64,000 nt of DNA from Paenibacillus sp. (GTDB lineage Bacteria > Bacillota > Bacilli > Paenibacillales > NBRC-103111), in NCBI GenBank assembly GCA_031180825.1, contig JAPSLM010000009.1:62001-126000 (forward strand), in the 5' to 3' direction. The position numbers and the translations under genes are program-made. The notes under the pieces were generated by a model, which was given only the letters and a program-made list of their open reading frames with translations, had not been told where the DNA came from and searched no databases. Below are positions 16,729 to 25,187 of this stretch, piece by piece (positions within the stretch are counted from its first letter, which is position 1; the number at the start of each line of letters is the position of its first letter).

Positions 16729-17679
16729 TCAATGACCGTACATTTGACGGATGGTTTCCGCCAGCCGGAGGAGGTCTGCGCGCAGCTCTTCCGGCTCCAG
16801 CACCTGCAATCCGCCGCCGTATCCCGGGATAAGGCGCAGAGCGTACTCCGGCGTTTGGAAATCGGCGGTAAGCTCGGTCATGCCGTCGACAGCCGGGCGG
16901 GCTTCGCGGATTTTGACGAAGTGCTCCTCCTGCAGGAGAACAAGAGAGGAGGCATCCGCTTTTAGCTTCACGAGATAGCTGGGCAGCCGGGACTTGAAGT
17001 CGGCTGTCGATTGCTCCCAATAACGGGCCAGGTCGAAGTCCGCCGGCCGTTCGAACCGCTCGGACCGGATAACGGCTCTGTGGATCCGCGAGACCCGATA
17101 CGTGCGCATCTGCCCGTCTACGATCCCGATCAAGTACCATGTATTTCCTTTGACGACCAGCCCGAGCGGGCCGACCTCACGTTCGACGACCTGATCGCCC
17201 CGTCCGTAGCGAACGGCAAGCAGCCGTTCCTCCCATATCGCCTCCTGCACGACGGGCAGGCACGCTACTTCCTCCACAGGCCCATACCATCCGGCTCCAT
17301 CGACATGAATGCGTTGGCGGACGGCCTCCGCATCCCGCCGCAGGGAAGGGGGCAGAGCGGTAAGCAGCTTCAACAAGGCTGCTTCAAAAGCTTCGCGCCA
17401 GCCCAGATCGCGCATTATGCCGGAAGCGTGGGCAAGCAGGAGGGAGCGGATCTCGTCGATTTTGAGTTCCGTGAGCTGGGAGCGGTAACCTTCCGGCAGC
17501 ACCCAGCCGCCGCCCGAACCGCGCTCGGCATAGAGCGGAATCCCGGAAGCGCTGAGCGCTTCCATGTCGCGGAAGATGGTTCGCTCCGATACCTCCAGCT
17601 GCTCGGCCAGTTCCCGCGAGGTGATCCGGCCGCGGTTCTGAAGCAGCAATAAAATCGATAACAGCCGGTCCGCACGCAT
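16729..17679 (-). CDS. YafY-type transcriptional regulator (DeoR-like HTH plus WYL domain)
   Basis: A 316-residue regulator with an N-terminal winged HTH (RITSRELAEQLEVSERTIFR, residues 18-37, then DMEALSASGIPLYAERG) and a WYL domain centred on GNTWYLIGIVDGQMRTYRVS. WYL domains bind nucleic acid or small ligands and are common in one-component regulators. AAGGAG stands 9 bases before the ATG. It is divergent from the SDR gene at 17908, a frequent pairing in Firmicutes, and probably controls it. Confidence 0.9.
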   Translation of the reverse strand: MRADRLLSILLLLQNRGRITSRELAEQLEVSERTIFRDMEALSASGIPLYAERGSGGGWVLPEGYRSQLTELKIDEIRSLLLAHASGIMRDLGWREAFEAALLKLLTALPPSLRRDAEAVRQRIHVDGAGWYGPVEEVACLPVVQEAIWEERLLAVRYGRGDQVVEREVGPLGLVVKGNTWYLIGIVDGQMRTYRVSRIHRAVIRSERFERPADFDLARYWEQSTADFKSRLPSYLVKLKADASSLVLLQEEHFVKIREARPAVDGMTELTADFQTPEYALRLIPGYGGGLQVLEPEELRADLLRLAETIRQMYGH

Positions 17680-17907
17680 GACAATCGCTCCTTGTACGCA
17701 TAAATTTTTTTGTTCCGCTTTTTCGTGGTAATTTCATTTTATCACAGCAATATGACAAGGATTGACATATTCGAATCGGTAGAATGAAAGCGTAAGACGA
17801 TGACATGCTTGACGATCCGGCGGATCGAGAACCGCTTGGCAGGTGCCTCGGGAATGGCCGGCGGAGCGCCGTCGCCGGACGGCTAAAGAAATCGGAGGAA
17901 TGGACGT

Positions 17908-18786
17908 ATGAAACCATTGGAAGGACAGATCGCCGTTGTCGCCGGAGCGACAAGAGGAGCGGGCCGCGGCATCGCCGAAATGCTGGGGGAAGCGGGAGCG
18001 ACGGTCTATGTGACCGGCCGCAGCTCGCGGGGGCAGCTCTCGGATATGGGGCGGACGGAAACGATCGAGGAGACGGCGGAGCTGGTGACGGCCCGGGGCG
18101 GCCGCGGCATTCCGGTACGCGTGGACCATACGGTGGAGGAAGAGGTCCGGGCGTTGTTCGAACGGGTGCGAAGCGAGCAGAACGGCAGACTCGATCTGCT
18201 CGTCAACGACGTGTGGGGCGGAGACTCGCTGATGGAATGGGGCAAGACGTTCTGGGAACAGCCGGTTGCCCAGGGGCTGCTGATGCAGCGGCGGGCGGTG
18301 CATTCGCACATGATCACCAGCTATTACGGCGCGCCTCTGCTTGTGGCGAACAAGCGGGGGCTCATCGTGGAAATTACGGATGGCTGGGATTACCGATACC
18401 GCGGAAACCTGTACTACAGCTTGGCCAAAATATCGGCCATCCATTTGGCCGAGGCGATGGCCGAAGAGCTGCGTCCGCATCATGTGGCGGCCGTGGCGGT
18501 CACGCCGGGATTTCTGCGTTCGGAAGCGATGCTCGATCATTTCGGCGTGACGAAGGATAACTGGCGGGATGCCACGGAGAAGGACCCGCACTTTATCATG
18601 TCGGAGACGCCGTTCTATGTCGGGCGGGCGGTTGCCGCACTGGCCGCCGACCCGCGCATCATGGACAAATCCGGGCAAGCGCTCACAAGCTGGGGACTCT
18701 CCGACGAGTATGGCTTCACGGACGAAGACGGGAGCAGGCCGCACTGGGGCAATTATGCGGCGGAGCAAGGCTTTTACGCCGAGTGA
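17908..18786 (+). CDS. Short-chain dehydrogenase/reductase (SDR)
   Basis: A 292-residue NAD(P)-dependent Rossmann oxidoreductase. The cofactor glycine motif is GATRGAGRGI (13-22), followed by the NDVWGG region in place of NNAG and the catalytic YSLAK (Tyr/Lys). The DVWGGDS variation is typical of a YafY-neighbour subgroup often annotated only as SDR family oxidoreductase. GGAGG is nine bases before the ATG. Divergent to the WYL regulator. The substrate is unknown. Confidence 0.9.
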   Translation: MKPLEGQIAVVAGATRGAGRGIAEMLGEAGATVYVTGRSSRGQLSDMGRTETIEETAELVTARGGRGIPVRVDHTVEEEVRALFERVRSEQNGRLDLLVNDVWGGDSLMEWGKTFWEQPVAQGLLMQRRAVHSHMITSYYGAPLLVANKRGLIVEITDGWDYRYRGNLYYSLAKISAIHLAEAMAEELRPHHVAAVAVTPGFLRSEAMLDHFGVTKDNWRDATEKDPHFIMSETPFYVGRAVAALAADPRIMDKSGQALTSWGLSDEYGFTDEDGSRPHWGNYAAEQGFYAE

Positions 18787-18838
18787 TCTATGGCTGTGCA
18801 GGGTGCGGGAAGCGTCGTGACCGGAAACGGACAAATGT

Positions 18839-18879
18839 CAAAAAGGGCTGGGGGAGGTGATCCCCGCAGTCCCTTTTTG
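18839..18879. terminator. Bidirectional terminator
   Basis: CAAAAAGGG / CCCTTTTTG stem with an inner CTG..CAG and GGGG..CCCC, between two convergent SDR genes; T runs exist on both strands. Confidence 0.8.
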
Positions 18880-18890
18880 GCGTTGCCGCG

Positions 18891-19796
18891 TCAGGAGGTG
18901 ATGAACGAGCCTCCGTTCACATGCAGCGTCTCGCCGGTGACGTACCTCGAATCGTCGCTTGCGAGATATACGTAGGCCGGCGCCAGCTCGAACGGCTGGG
19001 CGGCCCGGCCCATCGGCGTATCCGTACCGAACGTTTTTACCTGCTCGGCGGGGAAGCTGGAGACCGTCAGCGGGGTCCAGACGGGACCCGGGGCGACGGC
19101 GTTCACCCGGATGCCTTGCTCGACCAGCGAGAGAGCCAGCGACCGGGTAAAGGTGACAATCGCTCCTTTGGTGGACGAATAGTCGATCAATTGCCGGTTG
19201 CCGCGGTAAGCGGTGACCGAAGCCGTATTGACGATGGAGCCGCCCGCCTTCATATAAGGCAGGGCTGCTTGCGTAACGAAAAAGAACGAGAATATATTCG
19301 TTCGAAACGTCTCGAGAAGCTGCTCCTCCGAAATATCCAGGATGCTCCATTGCGGGTACTGGACCCCCAGATTGTTGACCAGCACGTCCAGCTTGCCGAA
19401 TGCGGCAAGCGTTTGCGCGACGATACCCGCGCAAGAAGCTTTATCCCGCAGGTCTGCCGGGATAGCCAGGCAGCGGCGGCCAAGCTGCTCGATATACTGC
19501 TTTGTTTCGGTTGCGTCCGGATGCTCGTATAAGTAAGCGATGGCTACGTCGGCTCCTTCTTTGGCAAAAGCGACGGCGGTCGCGCGTCCGATGCCGCTGT
19601 CTCCCCCCGTAATCAGGGCTGCCTTGTCCAGAAGCTTACCGCTGCCGACATAGGCGGGATTGTCGTAGATCGGCCGCGGCTTCATCAAATATTCCAGTCC
19701 GGGCTGCCGCTCTTGATGCTGGGGCGGGAACGCAATCGGCTTTTCGCGGCATTCCGTCTCCATCGCATAGTAAGGATATTCAGGGTAGGGCTTCAT
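18891..19796 (-). CDS. SDR oxidoreductase, YdaD/GS39-like
   Basis: A 301-residue SDR. The N-terminal ~45 residues (YPYYAM, PPQHQERQPGLEYLMKPRP) are the typical extension of the general stress protein 39/YhdF group. The Rossmann motif is ALITGGDSGIGRATAVAFAK, the active site YSSTKGAIVTFTRSLA with NNLGVQ, and the C-terminus ASDDSRYVTGETLHVNGG. The ATG at 19796 has GGAGG six bases upstream; the frame opens earlier at 19823 without SD. In B. subtilis relatives are sigma-B dependent; no such promoter was identified here. Cofactor NAD(P); the substrate is unknown. Confidence 0.92.
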   Translation of the reverse strand: MKPYPEYPYYAMETECREKPIAFPPQHQERQPGLEYLMKPRPIYDNPAYVGSGKLLDKAALITGGDSGIGRATAVAFAKEGADVAIAYLYEHPDATETKQYIEQLGRRCLAIPADLRDKASCAGIVAQTLAAFGKLDVLVNNLGVQYPQWSILDISEEQLLETFRTNIFSFFFVTQAALPYMKAGGSIVNTASVTAYRGNRQLIDYSSTKGAIVTFTRSLALSLVEQGIRVNAVAPGPVWTPLTVSSFPAEQVKTFGTDTPMGRAAQPFELAPAYVYLASDDSRYVTGETLHVNGGSFITS

Positions 19797-19998
19797 AAGG
19801 AACCTCCGATCACCCGTAAACATGGGCTTTTGCTGATAATGTATTCCCGTTGGGCGCTATGGGTGCCGACTCGGCAATGGGTTCGGGCCCCCTGCGGACT
19901 TAAGAAAGTTTTAAGCTTGAGGATGAGATTTCTTCAGATTTATCGTTTAATATATAGAGTAGAAGAGCAAACAAAGAACAGTTAACGGGGGGCTACTT

Positions 19999-21207
19999 AT
20001 GTTGACGAACGGCGAGATCCCCGCGGCTGCGCGCGTTTTGGTGCTCTCCGGAGACTTGGGCGACGGTCACCGGCAAGCGGCGCGGGCGCTGGCGGAAACA
20101 TGTGGTGAAGGCTTGGCGGAGCGTGTCCGGGCCGAGGTGATCGATTTTATGCAGGAAGTGTATCCGTATCTTCATCCGATGGTGAAGTACTGCTTTATGA
20201 AGGGCGTCGAGAAAGTGCCGTCGGTGTACGGCTATTTATATCGCAAAACAAGACGGAAAGAAGCGATGCCGATTCCGTTCAAAACGTTTTTGAGCTTGGG
20301 GCTGTCCCGGTTCCTGACGCTTTTGGAGGAGAAGAGGCCGGATATTATCGTCTGCACGTTCCCGCTGGCTGCAGCGGCCGTGTCGCTGCTTAAAGAAAAG
20401 GGCGCGGTTTCCACCCCGCTTGTTACGGTTATTACAGACCATACCGACCATAGCCTGTGGCTGCAGCCGCATACGGATTTGTATCTGGTCGGGTCCGAAC
20501 AGGTAGCGGCGGCACTGAGCTTGCACGGCGTGGCGCCTTCCCGCGTACGGGTGACCGGCATACCGGTACGCAGCCGTTTTTCCGAACCGTTTGACCGGGT
20601 CCGGCTGTGCCAGTCGTTCGGTCTCGATCCGCAGCGCCCGGTCGTGCTTGTCATGGGCGGCGGAAGCGGCATGCTGGACGAAAGCGTCCGTACGCTGATC
20701 CGTTCCGCGTCTTTGCTGGAGCGGCTGCAGCTGGTCGTCATCTGCGGAAGCAATGAGGCCGTGCGGGAAGAGCTGGAGGCGGAGCTGCGGGAGCATCCGA
20801 CGAACCGCGTAATCGTCAAAGGATTCGTAGAAGAAATTCACGAATGGATGGCGGTCGCCGATTTGCTGGTCACCAAGCCCGGGGGACTGACGACGGCGGA
20901 GGCGGTCGCCATGGGCCTGCCGATGCTGCTGTACAAGCCGATTCCCGGCCAAGAGGAAGACAACGCCGCGGTGCTGGAGAAGGCCGGCGTCGCCATCCGG
21001 GCGACAGCCTCCCGGGCGCTGCAGGATCAGCTGCTGGAGCTTGCGGACAACCGGCTTGCGCTGGCGGCGATGAAGGGAAGGGCGCGGCAGTTTCGCCGCC
21101 AGCGTCCGACGGAGCAGGCATGGAATGCAATTATGCATCTTCAGCAGACGTCTTCTTCCCTGCGGAGAGGGTGGCAGACGACGGCCTCGATTCGCGAGGC
21201 GCGGTAA
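19999..21207 (+). CDS. UgtP-like diacylglycerol glycosyltransferase (GT28)
   Basis: A 402-residue glycosyltransferase of the MGDG synthase/UgtP group, which makes glycolipids that anchor lipoteichoic acid. N-terminal ARVLVLSGDLGDGHRQAARA is the acceptor domain signature (GDGH), followed by a membrane-binding Lys/Arg-rich segment near RKTRRKEAMPIP. The C-terminal UDP-sugar domain is intact: VMGGGSGMLDESV, VKGFVEEIHEWMAVADLLVT and KPGGLTTAEA. GGGGGG precedes the ATG by about 5 bases. Together with the LTA synthase-like gene 8 kb upstream it could serve membrane teichoic acid assembly, but paralogues of both families are common. Confidence 0.85.
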   Translation: MLTNGEIPAAARVLVLSGDLGDGHRQAARALAETCGEGLAERVRAEVIDFMQEVYPYLHPMVKYCFMKGVEKVPSVYGYLYRKTRRKEAMPIPFKTFLSLGLSRFLTLLEEKRPDIIVCTFPLAAAAVSLLKEKGAVSTPLVTVITDHTDHSLWLQPHTDLYLVGSEQVAAALSLHGVAPSRVRVTGIPVRSRFSEPFDRVRLCQSFGLDPQRPVVLVMGGGSGMLDESVRTLIRSASLLERLQLVVICGSNEAVREELEAELREHPTNRVIVKGFVEEIHEWMAVADLLVTKPGGLTTAEAVAMGLPMLLYKPIPGQEEDNAAVLEKAGVAIRATASRALQDQLLELADNRLALAAMKGRARQFRRQRPTEQAWNAIMHLQQTSSSLRRGWQTTASIREAR

Positions 21208-21243
21208 GACGGCGAGGCTGGATCTGGCGTCGCCAGGCAAAAG

Positions 21244-21277
21244 AAGGCCGTTCATTCCTGAAGGATGAGCGGCCTTT
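21244..21277. terminator. Rho-independent terminator
   Basis: AAGGCCGTTCAT / ATGAGCGGCCTTT stem with one G-T pair and T-rich flanks, about 40 bp after the glycosyltransferase stop codon. Confidence 0.65.
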
Positions 21278-21426
21278 GGCTTTTGAATATGAGAGAAAGC
21301 GCACGCAAAAAACGCCCCCTCGGCAGGGACGTGGAATTATTCCGGATGATCGGTCGGCCCGGAAAATAAGCGTTTCTCCGAGGTTCGTTTCCTTCTTTCG
21401 TCAGGTTTTTTACACTGTCGCCGGGC

Positions 21427-22431
21427 TCAGGCTCCTCTGCCTTTAACGATACTTTTGGGCAAGCCTGTGCTCTTTCCGCGGGCCATGCTAAAAAAAGGGT
21501 TCATTCCTTCGCGAAACATGCAGAACTGGTTTCTTCCCGATAATTTGGCACGGTACATGGCCGCATCCGCATTTTTAAGCATGCCGGTACAGCTCGATCC
21601 GGGAACGGAGCCGAGGCAGATGCCGATGCTGCCGGATACATGGAGCACCTTTCCGGATAGGCGGTAAGGTTCCTTGATCGTTTCGAGCATATCGCAAGCT
21701 AATTTTTTGGAGGATGCCTCGCTGCTCTGAAGAGCGACCAGCAGAAATTCATCCCCTCCGAGCCGGAAGATATAACGGTGCTTGTTCTGGAACGTTTTTA
21801 AACGTTGGCCCACTTCCCCAATCAACAAATCTCCGGTGTCGTGTCCGAACGTATCGTTGACGAACTTAAACTCGTCCAAGTCCAAAAACAAGAATGCCGC
21901 ATTCCGGTTTACGGTGTTTTTCTCAGCGTAACGGTCCCAAGCGTTCCGATTGAGCAAACCGCTCAAGGGATCGGTATACGCCAGCTTCTCGAGTGCTTGC
22001 CGTTGAAGGCGCATAGCCCGCCAAACGACGATATACACAAGACACATCGCGGCCAGAACGCCGAACAGCAAAAACAAATCTACCGGGCGCAGAACGGAGT
22101 GGACAAGGTAGGCTCTGTCGTCGTCCGGAGCGATGGCGGCTTCGCTGCCCGTTATATACATCGTTGCCATCCCGATCATCGTGAGCAAGCCGCCGCCCGC
22201 CAATTGAATGCGGCTTTTGTTTCCGAACAGAGCCAGATGAAAGATAAGGAACGTCGTCATGATGCCGGCAAGTAAAGAAATCAAGGTTAAGGTAGTATCA
22301 TAACGCACATTGTCGTCCCAATGAAATGCGAGCACGGCCAAATGCGCGGACCACACGCTCCCCGTGACGAACGACGCCGCCGCGAACCAGCGGTTTCTGA
22401 ATCGTCCGAGGACGTGCGACAAATGGAACAC
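21427..22431 (-). CDS. Diguanylate cyclase with degenerate MHYT-like membrane sensor
   Basis: A 334-residue protein: about five membrane helices in residues 15-138, then a GGDEF domain. The active site RLGGDEF (residues 223-229) is intact, so c-di-GMP synthesis is expected; the RxxD inhibitory site is absent from the expected position. The first membrane repeat (WSAHLAVLAF, 27-36) and the second (MYITGSE, 91-97) look like altered MHYT motifs (WSMHxxGMxAF and MHYTG), in which the metal-binding Met or His is lost. The start is GTG at 22431 with AAGGAG upstream. No EAL domain. Confidence 0.85.
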   Translation of the reverse strand: MFHLSHVLGRFRNRWFAAASFVTGSVWSAHLAVLAFHWDDNVRYDTTLTLISLLAGIMTTFLIFHLALFGNKSRIQLAGGGLLTMIGMATMYITGSEAAIAPDDDRAYLVHSVLRPVDLFLLFGVLAAMCLVYIVVWRAMRLQRQALEKLAYTDPLSGLLNRNAWDRYAEKNTVNRNAAFLFLDLDEFKFVNDTFGHDTGDLLIGEVGQRLKTFQNKHRYIFRLGGDEFLLVALQSSEASSKKLACDMLETIKEPYRLSGKVLHVSGSIGICLGSVPGSSCTGMLKNADAAMYRAKLSGRNQFCMFREGMNPFFSMARGKSTGLPKSIVKGRGA

Positions 22432-22561
22432 GATACAACAACTCCTTTTTTAACTGATTATCCGTCCTATAATAACAAATAAATCTGAACAAAATCTATA
22501 CAAGTACCTTACCGGCTTCCCCTCGTTACACGAAACTTTCCAGTAAGGCATCATCCCAAGC

Positions 22562-22741
22562 ATGACCGGCCTGACCGAAGAGGAATCAAAGGTTGAAGGA
22601 GGCAAAAGGGATATCGGGGGGACAGGCCCCGGGCCGTTCATTTCGCTGGAGCTGACGAAGCTGCCGGACGGCTGCCTGACGCTGCGGAGCGAGGAAAGAA
22701 AAGGAAAAGACTTTACGCTGTATTTGCCGGTTTCAAGGTAA
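22562..22741 (+). pseudogene. Short ORF, possible gene remnant
   Basis: A 59-residue frame whose second half, PFISLELTKLPDGCLTLRSE and KGKDFTLYLPV, reads like the C-terminal tail of a protein domain (LYLP endings occur in histidine kinase ATPase domains). There is no SD before the ATG and an in-frame stop lies five codons upstream. I interpret it as the 3' remnant of a lost gene, but a small real protein is possible. It sits 118 bp before the nitroreductase start. Confidence 0.3.
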
Positions 22742-22789
22742 AAACTATAAACGCCGCAGTGCTGATCCGATTCGTGATTTTTTGTACGA

Positions 22790-22822
22790 TACTTTACAAA
22801 AGTAAGTTGGTTGCGTTATGAT
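22790..22822 (+). promoter_or_regulatory. Promoter with YodB-like operator
   Basis: -35 TTTACA (22793-22798), 18-bp spacer, -10 TATGAT (22817-22822). The -35 lies inside a perfect inverted repeat TACTTT-ACA-AAAGTA (22790-22804), which fits the TACT-N7-AGTA box recognised by the DUF24/MarR-type repressor YodB in front of quinone and azo reductase genes in B. subtilis. Repressor binding would block RNA polymerase. Confidence 0.55.
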
Positions 22823-22858
22823 ACTAAATAGAGTTTATACAATAAAGGAGTGAAAATC

Positions 22859-23476
22859 ATGAGCCAAGTCGAACAAAAACAAACCGCCGAGCAAGTCATT
22901 TTGTCCCGTCATTCCGTTCGTCAATATCAACGGGACGTTGTTATCCCGGATGCCGAGCTGAATGAAATTTTGGAACTGGCCGCAAGCGCGCCGTCGTCCT
23001 GGAACTTGCAGCATTGGCGTTTTCTGGTCATCCGCGAGCAGGCGAACAAAGACCGCCTTCTTCCGATCGCATCTAACCAACAGCAAGTATCCGACGCATC
23101 CGCCGTTGTCGTCGTGCTCGGCGACCTGCAAGCGAACTTGACGGCCCCGATCGTCTTTGAAAAGGCGACGCCGGAAGTCCGCGACACGATGCTCGGCCAA
23201 ATTAACGGCGCCTATGCGAATAATCCGACGGTCGCCCGCGACGAAGCGATCCGCAATGCCTCGCTGGCCGCTATGCAGCTCATGCTGGCCGCACGCGCCA
23301 AAGGCTACGACACCGTTCCGATGGGCGGGTACAACCCGGCTGCCTTGGTTCAAGAGTTCAACATTCCTGAACGCTATATCCCGGTTATGCTTCTGCCGAT
23401 CGGCAAAGCGGCCAGCCCGGCACGCGCGACGGAACGTCTGCCGCTTAGCGATGTGGTCATTCACGAATCGTTTTAA
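22859..23476 (+). CDS. Nitroreductase family protein (YdgI/YodC-like)
   Basis: A 205-residue flavoprotein of the nitroreductase family, probably using NAD(P)H to reduce quinones or nitro compounds. Conserved features: SRHSVRQYQ near residue 17 (FMN-phosphate binding Arg-His-Ser-x-Arg), AASAPSSWNLQHWRFLVI, and the late segment AARAKGYDTVPMGGYNP. AAGGAG is 8 bases before the ATG at 22859 (a GTG three codons earlier is too close). The YodB-like operator in its promoter suggests induction by quinone or thiol-reactive stress, as for B. subtilis yodC. A terminator follows. Confidence 0.92.
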   Translation: MSQVEQKQTAEQVILSRHSVRQYQRDVVIPDAELNEILELAASAPSSWNLQHWRFLVIREQANKDRLLPIASNQQQVSDASAVVVVLGDLQANLTAPIVFEKATPEVRDTMLGQINGAYANNPTVARDEAIRNASLAAMQLMLAARAKGYDTVPMGGYNPAALVQEFNIPERYIPVMLLPIGKAASPARATERLPLSDVVIHESF

Positions 23477-23499
23477 CCGAACGTCAATATGGACAAAAT

Positions 23500-23549
23500 A
23501 CCCCCGGCGGGCGATCGCTATTAGGCGATAGGCCCCGGGGGTTCTTTCG
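23500..23549. terminator. Bidirectional terminator
   Basis: ACCCCCGG / CCGGGGGT stem with inner pairing between the nitroreductase and the convergent DUF1992 gene. Confidence 0.7.
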
Positions 23550-23564
23550 TTATGCATCGGTCAG

Positions 23565-24056
23565 TCATTTCTCCGCATACCAGCGGTCATATTGTTCGTT
23601 CAGGTTGTCTCGGGACAAGCGGCTCCGGTGCAGGGACAGGCTCGGGGCTTGGCGGTTCAGCTCGACGATCAGCTTGTTCGCATCCTCGATCAGCGCGTCG
23701 ATTTCCGGATCGGCGGAGCTTTTGGCCATCCGGTCCAACGCCTTCTCCATAACCGACCCGATCTCCTTCCTCAGCATGACCCACGGATGCTCGACCTTGG
23801 CTTGCTTCAGCAACGACGACCATGCGTCCCCGGCCGGCACGGCGAGCGGCTTCCCGAAGCCGGGTAAATGCTCCAAGCCTCCGTTTTTGACAAAATCCTC
23901 GTAAGCTTCGTCAATCCAGCTCTGCCGCTCTCTCTGCGCTGCGAGCATGGCATCCCGGTCTTCAAGCGTTTCTTTCGGCAATGGAATGATAGGGCGGTCT
24001 GTCGGTTCTTTTCCGACACCGTACGTCTGATCCCGCTTTGGCGGCCGTTCGGACAT
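23565..24056 (-). CDS. DUF1992 (DnaJ homologue C-member-like) domain protein
   Basis: A 163-residue protein with the DUF1992 core: WIDEAYEDFVKNGGLEHLPG and FGKPLAV near residues 45-75, then an alpha-helical C-terminal half. DUF1992 proteins occur in bacteria and as a domain of eukaryotic DNAJC28; the biochemical role is unknown. The start at 24056 (MSERPPK) has GAGGGGGA at a correct spacing; the ATG two codons upstream is too close. No signal peptide. Monocistronic, convergent with the nitroreductase gene. Confidence 0.88.
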   Translation of the reverse strand: MSERPPKRDQTYGVGKEPTDRPIIPLPKETLEDRDAMLAAQRERQSWIDEAYEDFVKNGGLEHLPGFGKPLAVPAGDAWSSLLKQAKVEHPWVMLRKEIGSVMEKALDRMAKSSADPEIDALIEDANKLIVELNRQAPSLSLHRSRLSRDNLNEQYDRWYAEK

Positions 24057-24262
24057 CGTCATTCCCCCTCGCGCATATTATTTTCTTCCAGAGTAGCGGA
24101 AGCGCTGGCCGGGGTCAAGAAGATCGTTATCCAGGCTCGTCTCTCCGTTTCCCATTGTTCCCGGCGAAGCCCCGGCATTTTGCGGCCAACGGCGTTTCAT
24201 AGGTTATTGCCTCTCCAACGTAAACGCGGTGCATGCGCCTATTCCCAAAGCCGCGCGGCGTA

Positions 24263-24271
24263 CATACAATA
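24263..24271 (+). promoter_or_regulatory. Sporulation sigma -10 element CATACAATA
   Basis: Exact match to CATANNNTA, 37 bases before the YheC/D start and identical to the element before the GerPF-like gene (12604). No clear -35 partner. Confidence 0.45.
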
Positions 24272-24299
24272 CCATGATTTAAACGGGGGAGGTGATCGA

Positions 24300-25040
24300 T
24301 TGGTTTATGCCAACACGAAGTGGGGAAAATACTGTTACTTGAATACCGGCGAACGTTGGAAGCCGTACCTCCCGCAGACGCAAAGGGCGAACCGGGCTGC
24401 GGTCAGGTCCATGCTGAAGCGCTGGGGGGCGGTTTACCTGAAGCCGAACAATGGTACCGGCGGCCACGGAATCATGAAATTAACCCGTATCGGCAACGGG
24501 TGGTATAAGCTCAGGAGCGGCTATACCACCCGGACGTATCGTTCGTTCGGCGGCGTATACTCCGCGCTCTCGAGCCAGGCGGGCCGGCGAAGCTATCTCG
24601 TGCAAAAAGCAATCCCGCTGCTGCGTTACAAAAAACGCCCGTTCGATTTGCGTATCATGGTCCAACGCAACCGGAAGTATGGCTGGGACGTGACGGGGGT
24701 GATCGGCCGGCTGGCCAGACCCAAAAAAATCGTCACCAACTATCATAGCGGAGGAACCCCGATGCCCGCCGGCAAGCTGCTTGCCCCTCATATTTCCGGA
24801 AAACGCCGGGCCGGATACGTTCAAGAGCTGAAGCATCTGGGCAAAGGTGTCAGCGAGTATATGAGCGCACAGTATCCGAAATTTCCCGCTTTCGGTATCG
24901 ATGTCGCTATCGATACCAACCTGAAGCCGTGGATTCTCGAAGTGAACACGAAGCCGGACAAATCGCTTTTTAAAACCCTTAAGAATAAGTCGATGTACAG
25001 ACGTATTTTGTCCTACGCCCGGATGCAGAAGAGGTCTTAA
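24300..25040 (+). CDS. YheC/YheD-like endospore coat-associated ATP-grasp protein
   Basis: A 246-residue protein of the YheC/D family, an ATP-grasp fold found with spore coats. Motifs: AVYLKPNNGTGGHGIMKLTR (ATP-binding glycine loop), FDLRIMVQRNRK, and FGIDVAIDTNLKPWILEVNT (metal-binding Asp, Glu and Asn residues). The start is TTG at 24300 with GGGGGAGG seven bases upstream; the frame is open far upstream across non-coding sequence, so the long form is excluded. The CATACAATA element fits mother-cell expression. The substrate of the ligase-type fold is unknown. Confidence 0.85.
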   Translation: MVYANTKWGKYCYLNTGERWKPYLPQTQRANRAAVRSMLKRWGAVYLKPNNGTGGHGIMKLTRIGNGWYKLRSGYTTRTYRSFGGVYSALSSQAGRRSYLVQKAIPLLRYKKRPFDLRIMVQRNRKYGWDVTGVIGRLARPKKIVTNYHSGGTPMPAGKLLAPHISGKRRAGYVQELKHLGKGVSEYMSAQYPKFPAFGIDVAIDTNLKPWILEVNTKPDKSLFKTLKNKSMYRRILSYARMQKRS

Positions 25041-25051
25041 AGCATACTTAG

Positions 25052-25081
25052 CCCCTGCCGCTTGCAAGGCAAGGGTTTTTT
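25052..25081 (+). terminator. Rho-independent terminator
   Basis: CCCCTGCC / GGCAAGGG stem with one mismatch, seven-base loop and six T, after the YheC/D-like gene. Confidence 0.75.
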
Positions 25082-25187
25082 GTCGTTTCCCGTTATTCTG
25101 CTTGGAAGGACAAGCCCTTTTTGATTGATCGGTTATATAATTTAGTTGTAAAATAGTTTATATCAAAAAATTTAAGGATGGTATAGT

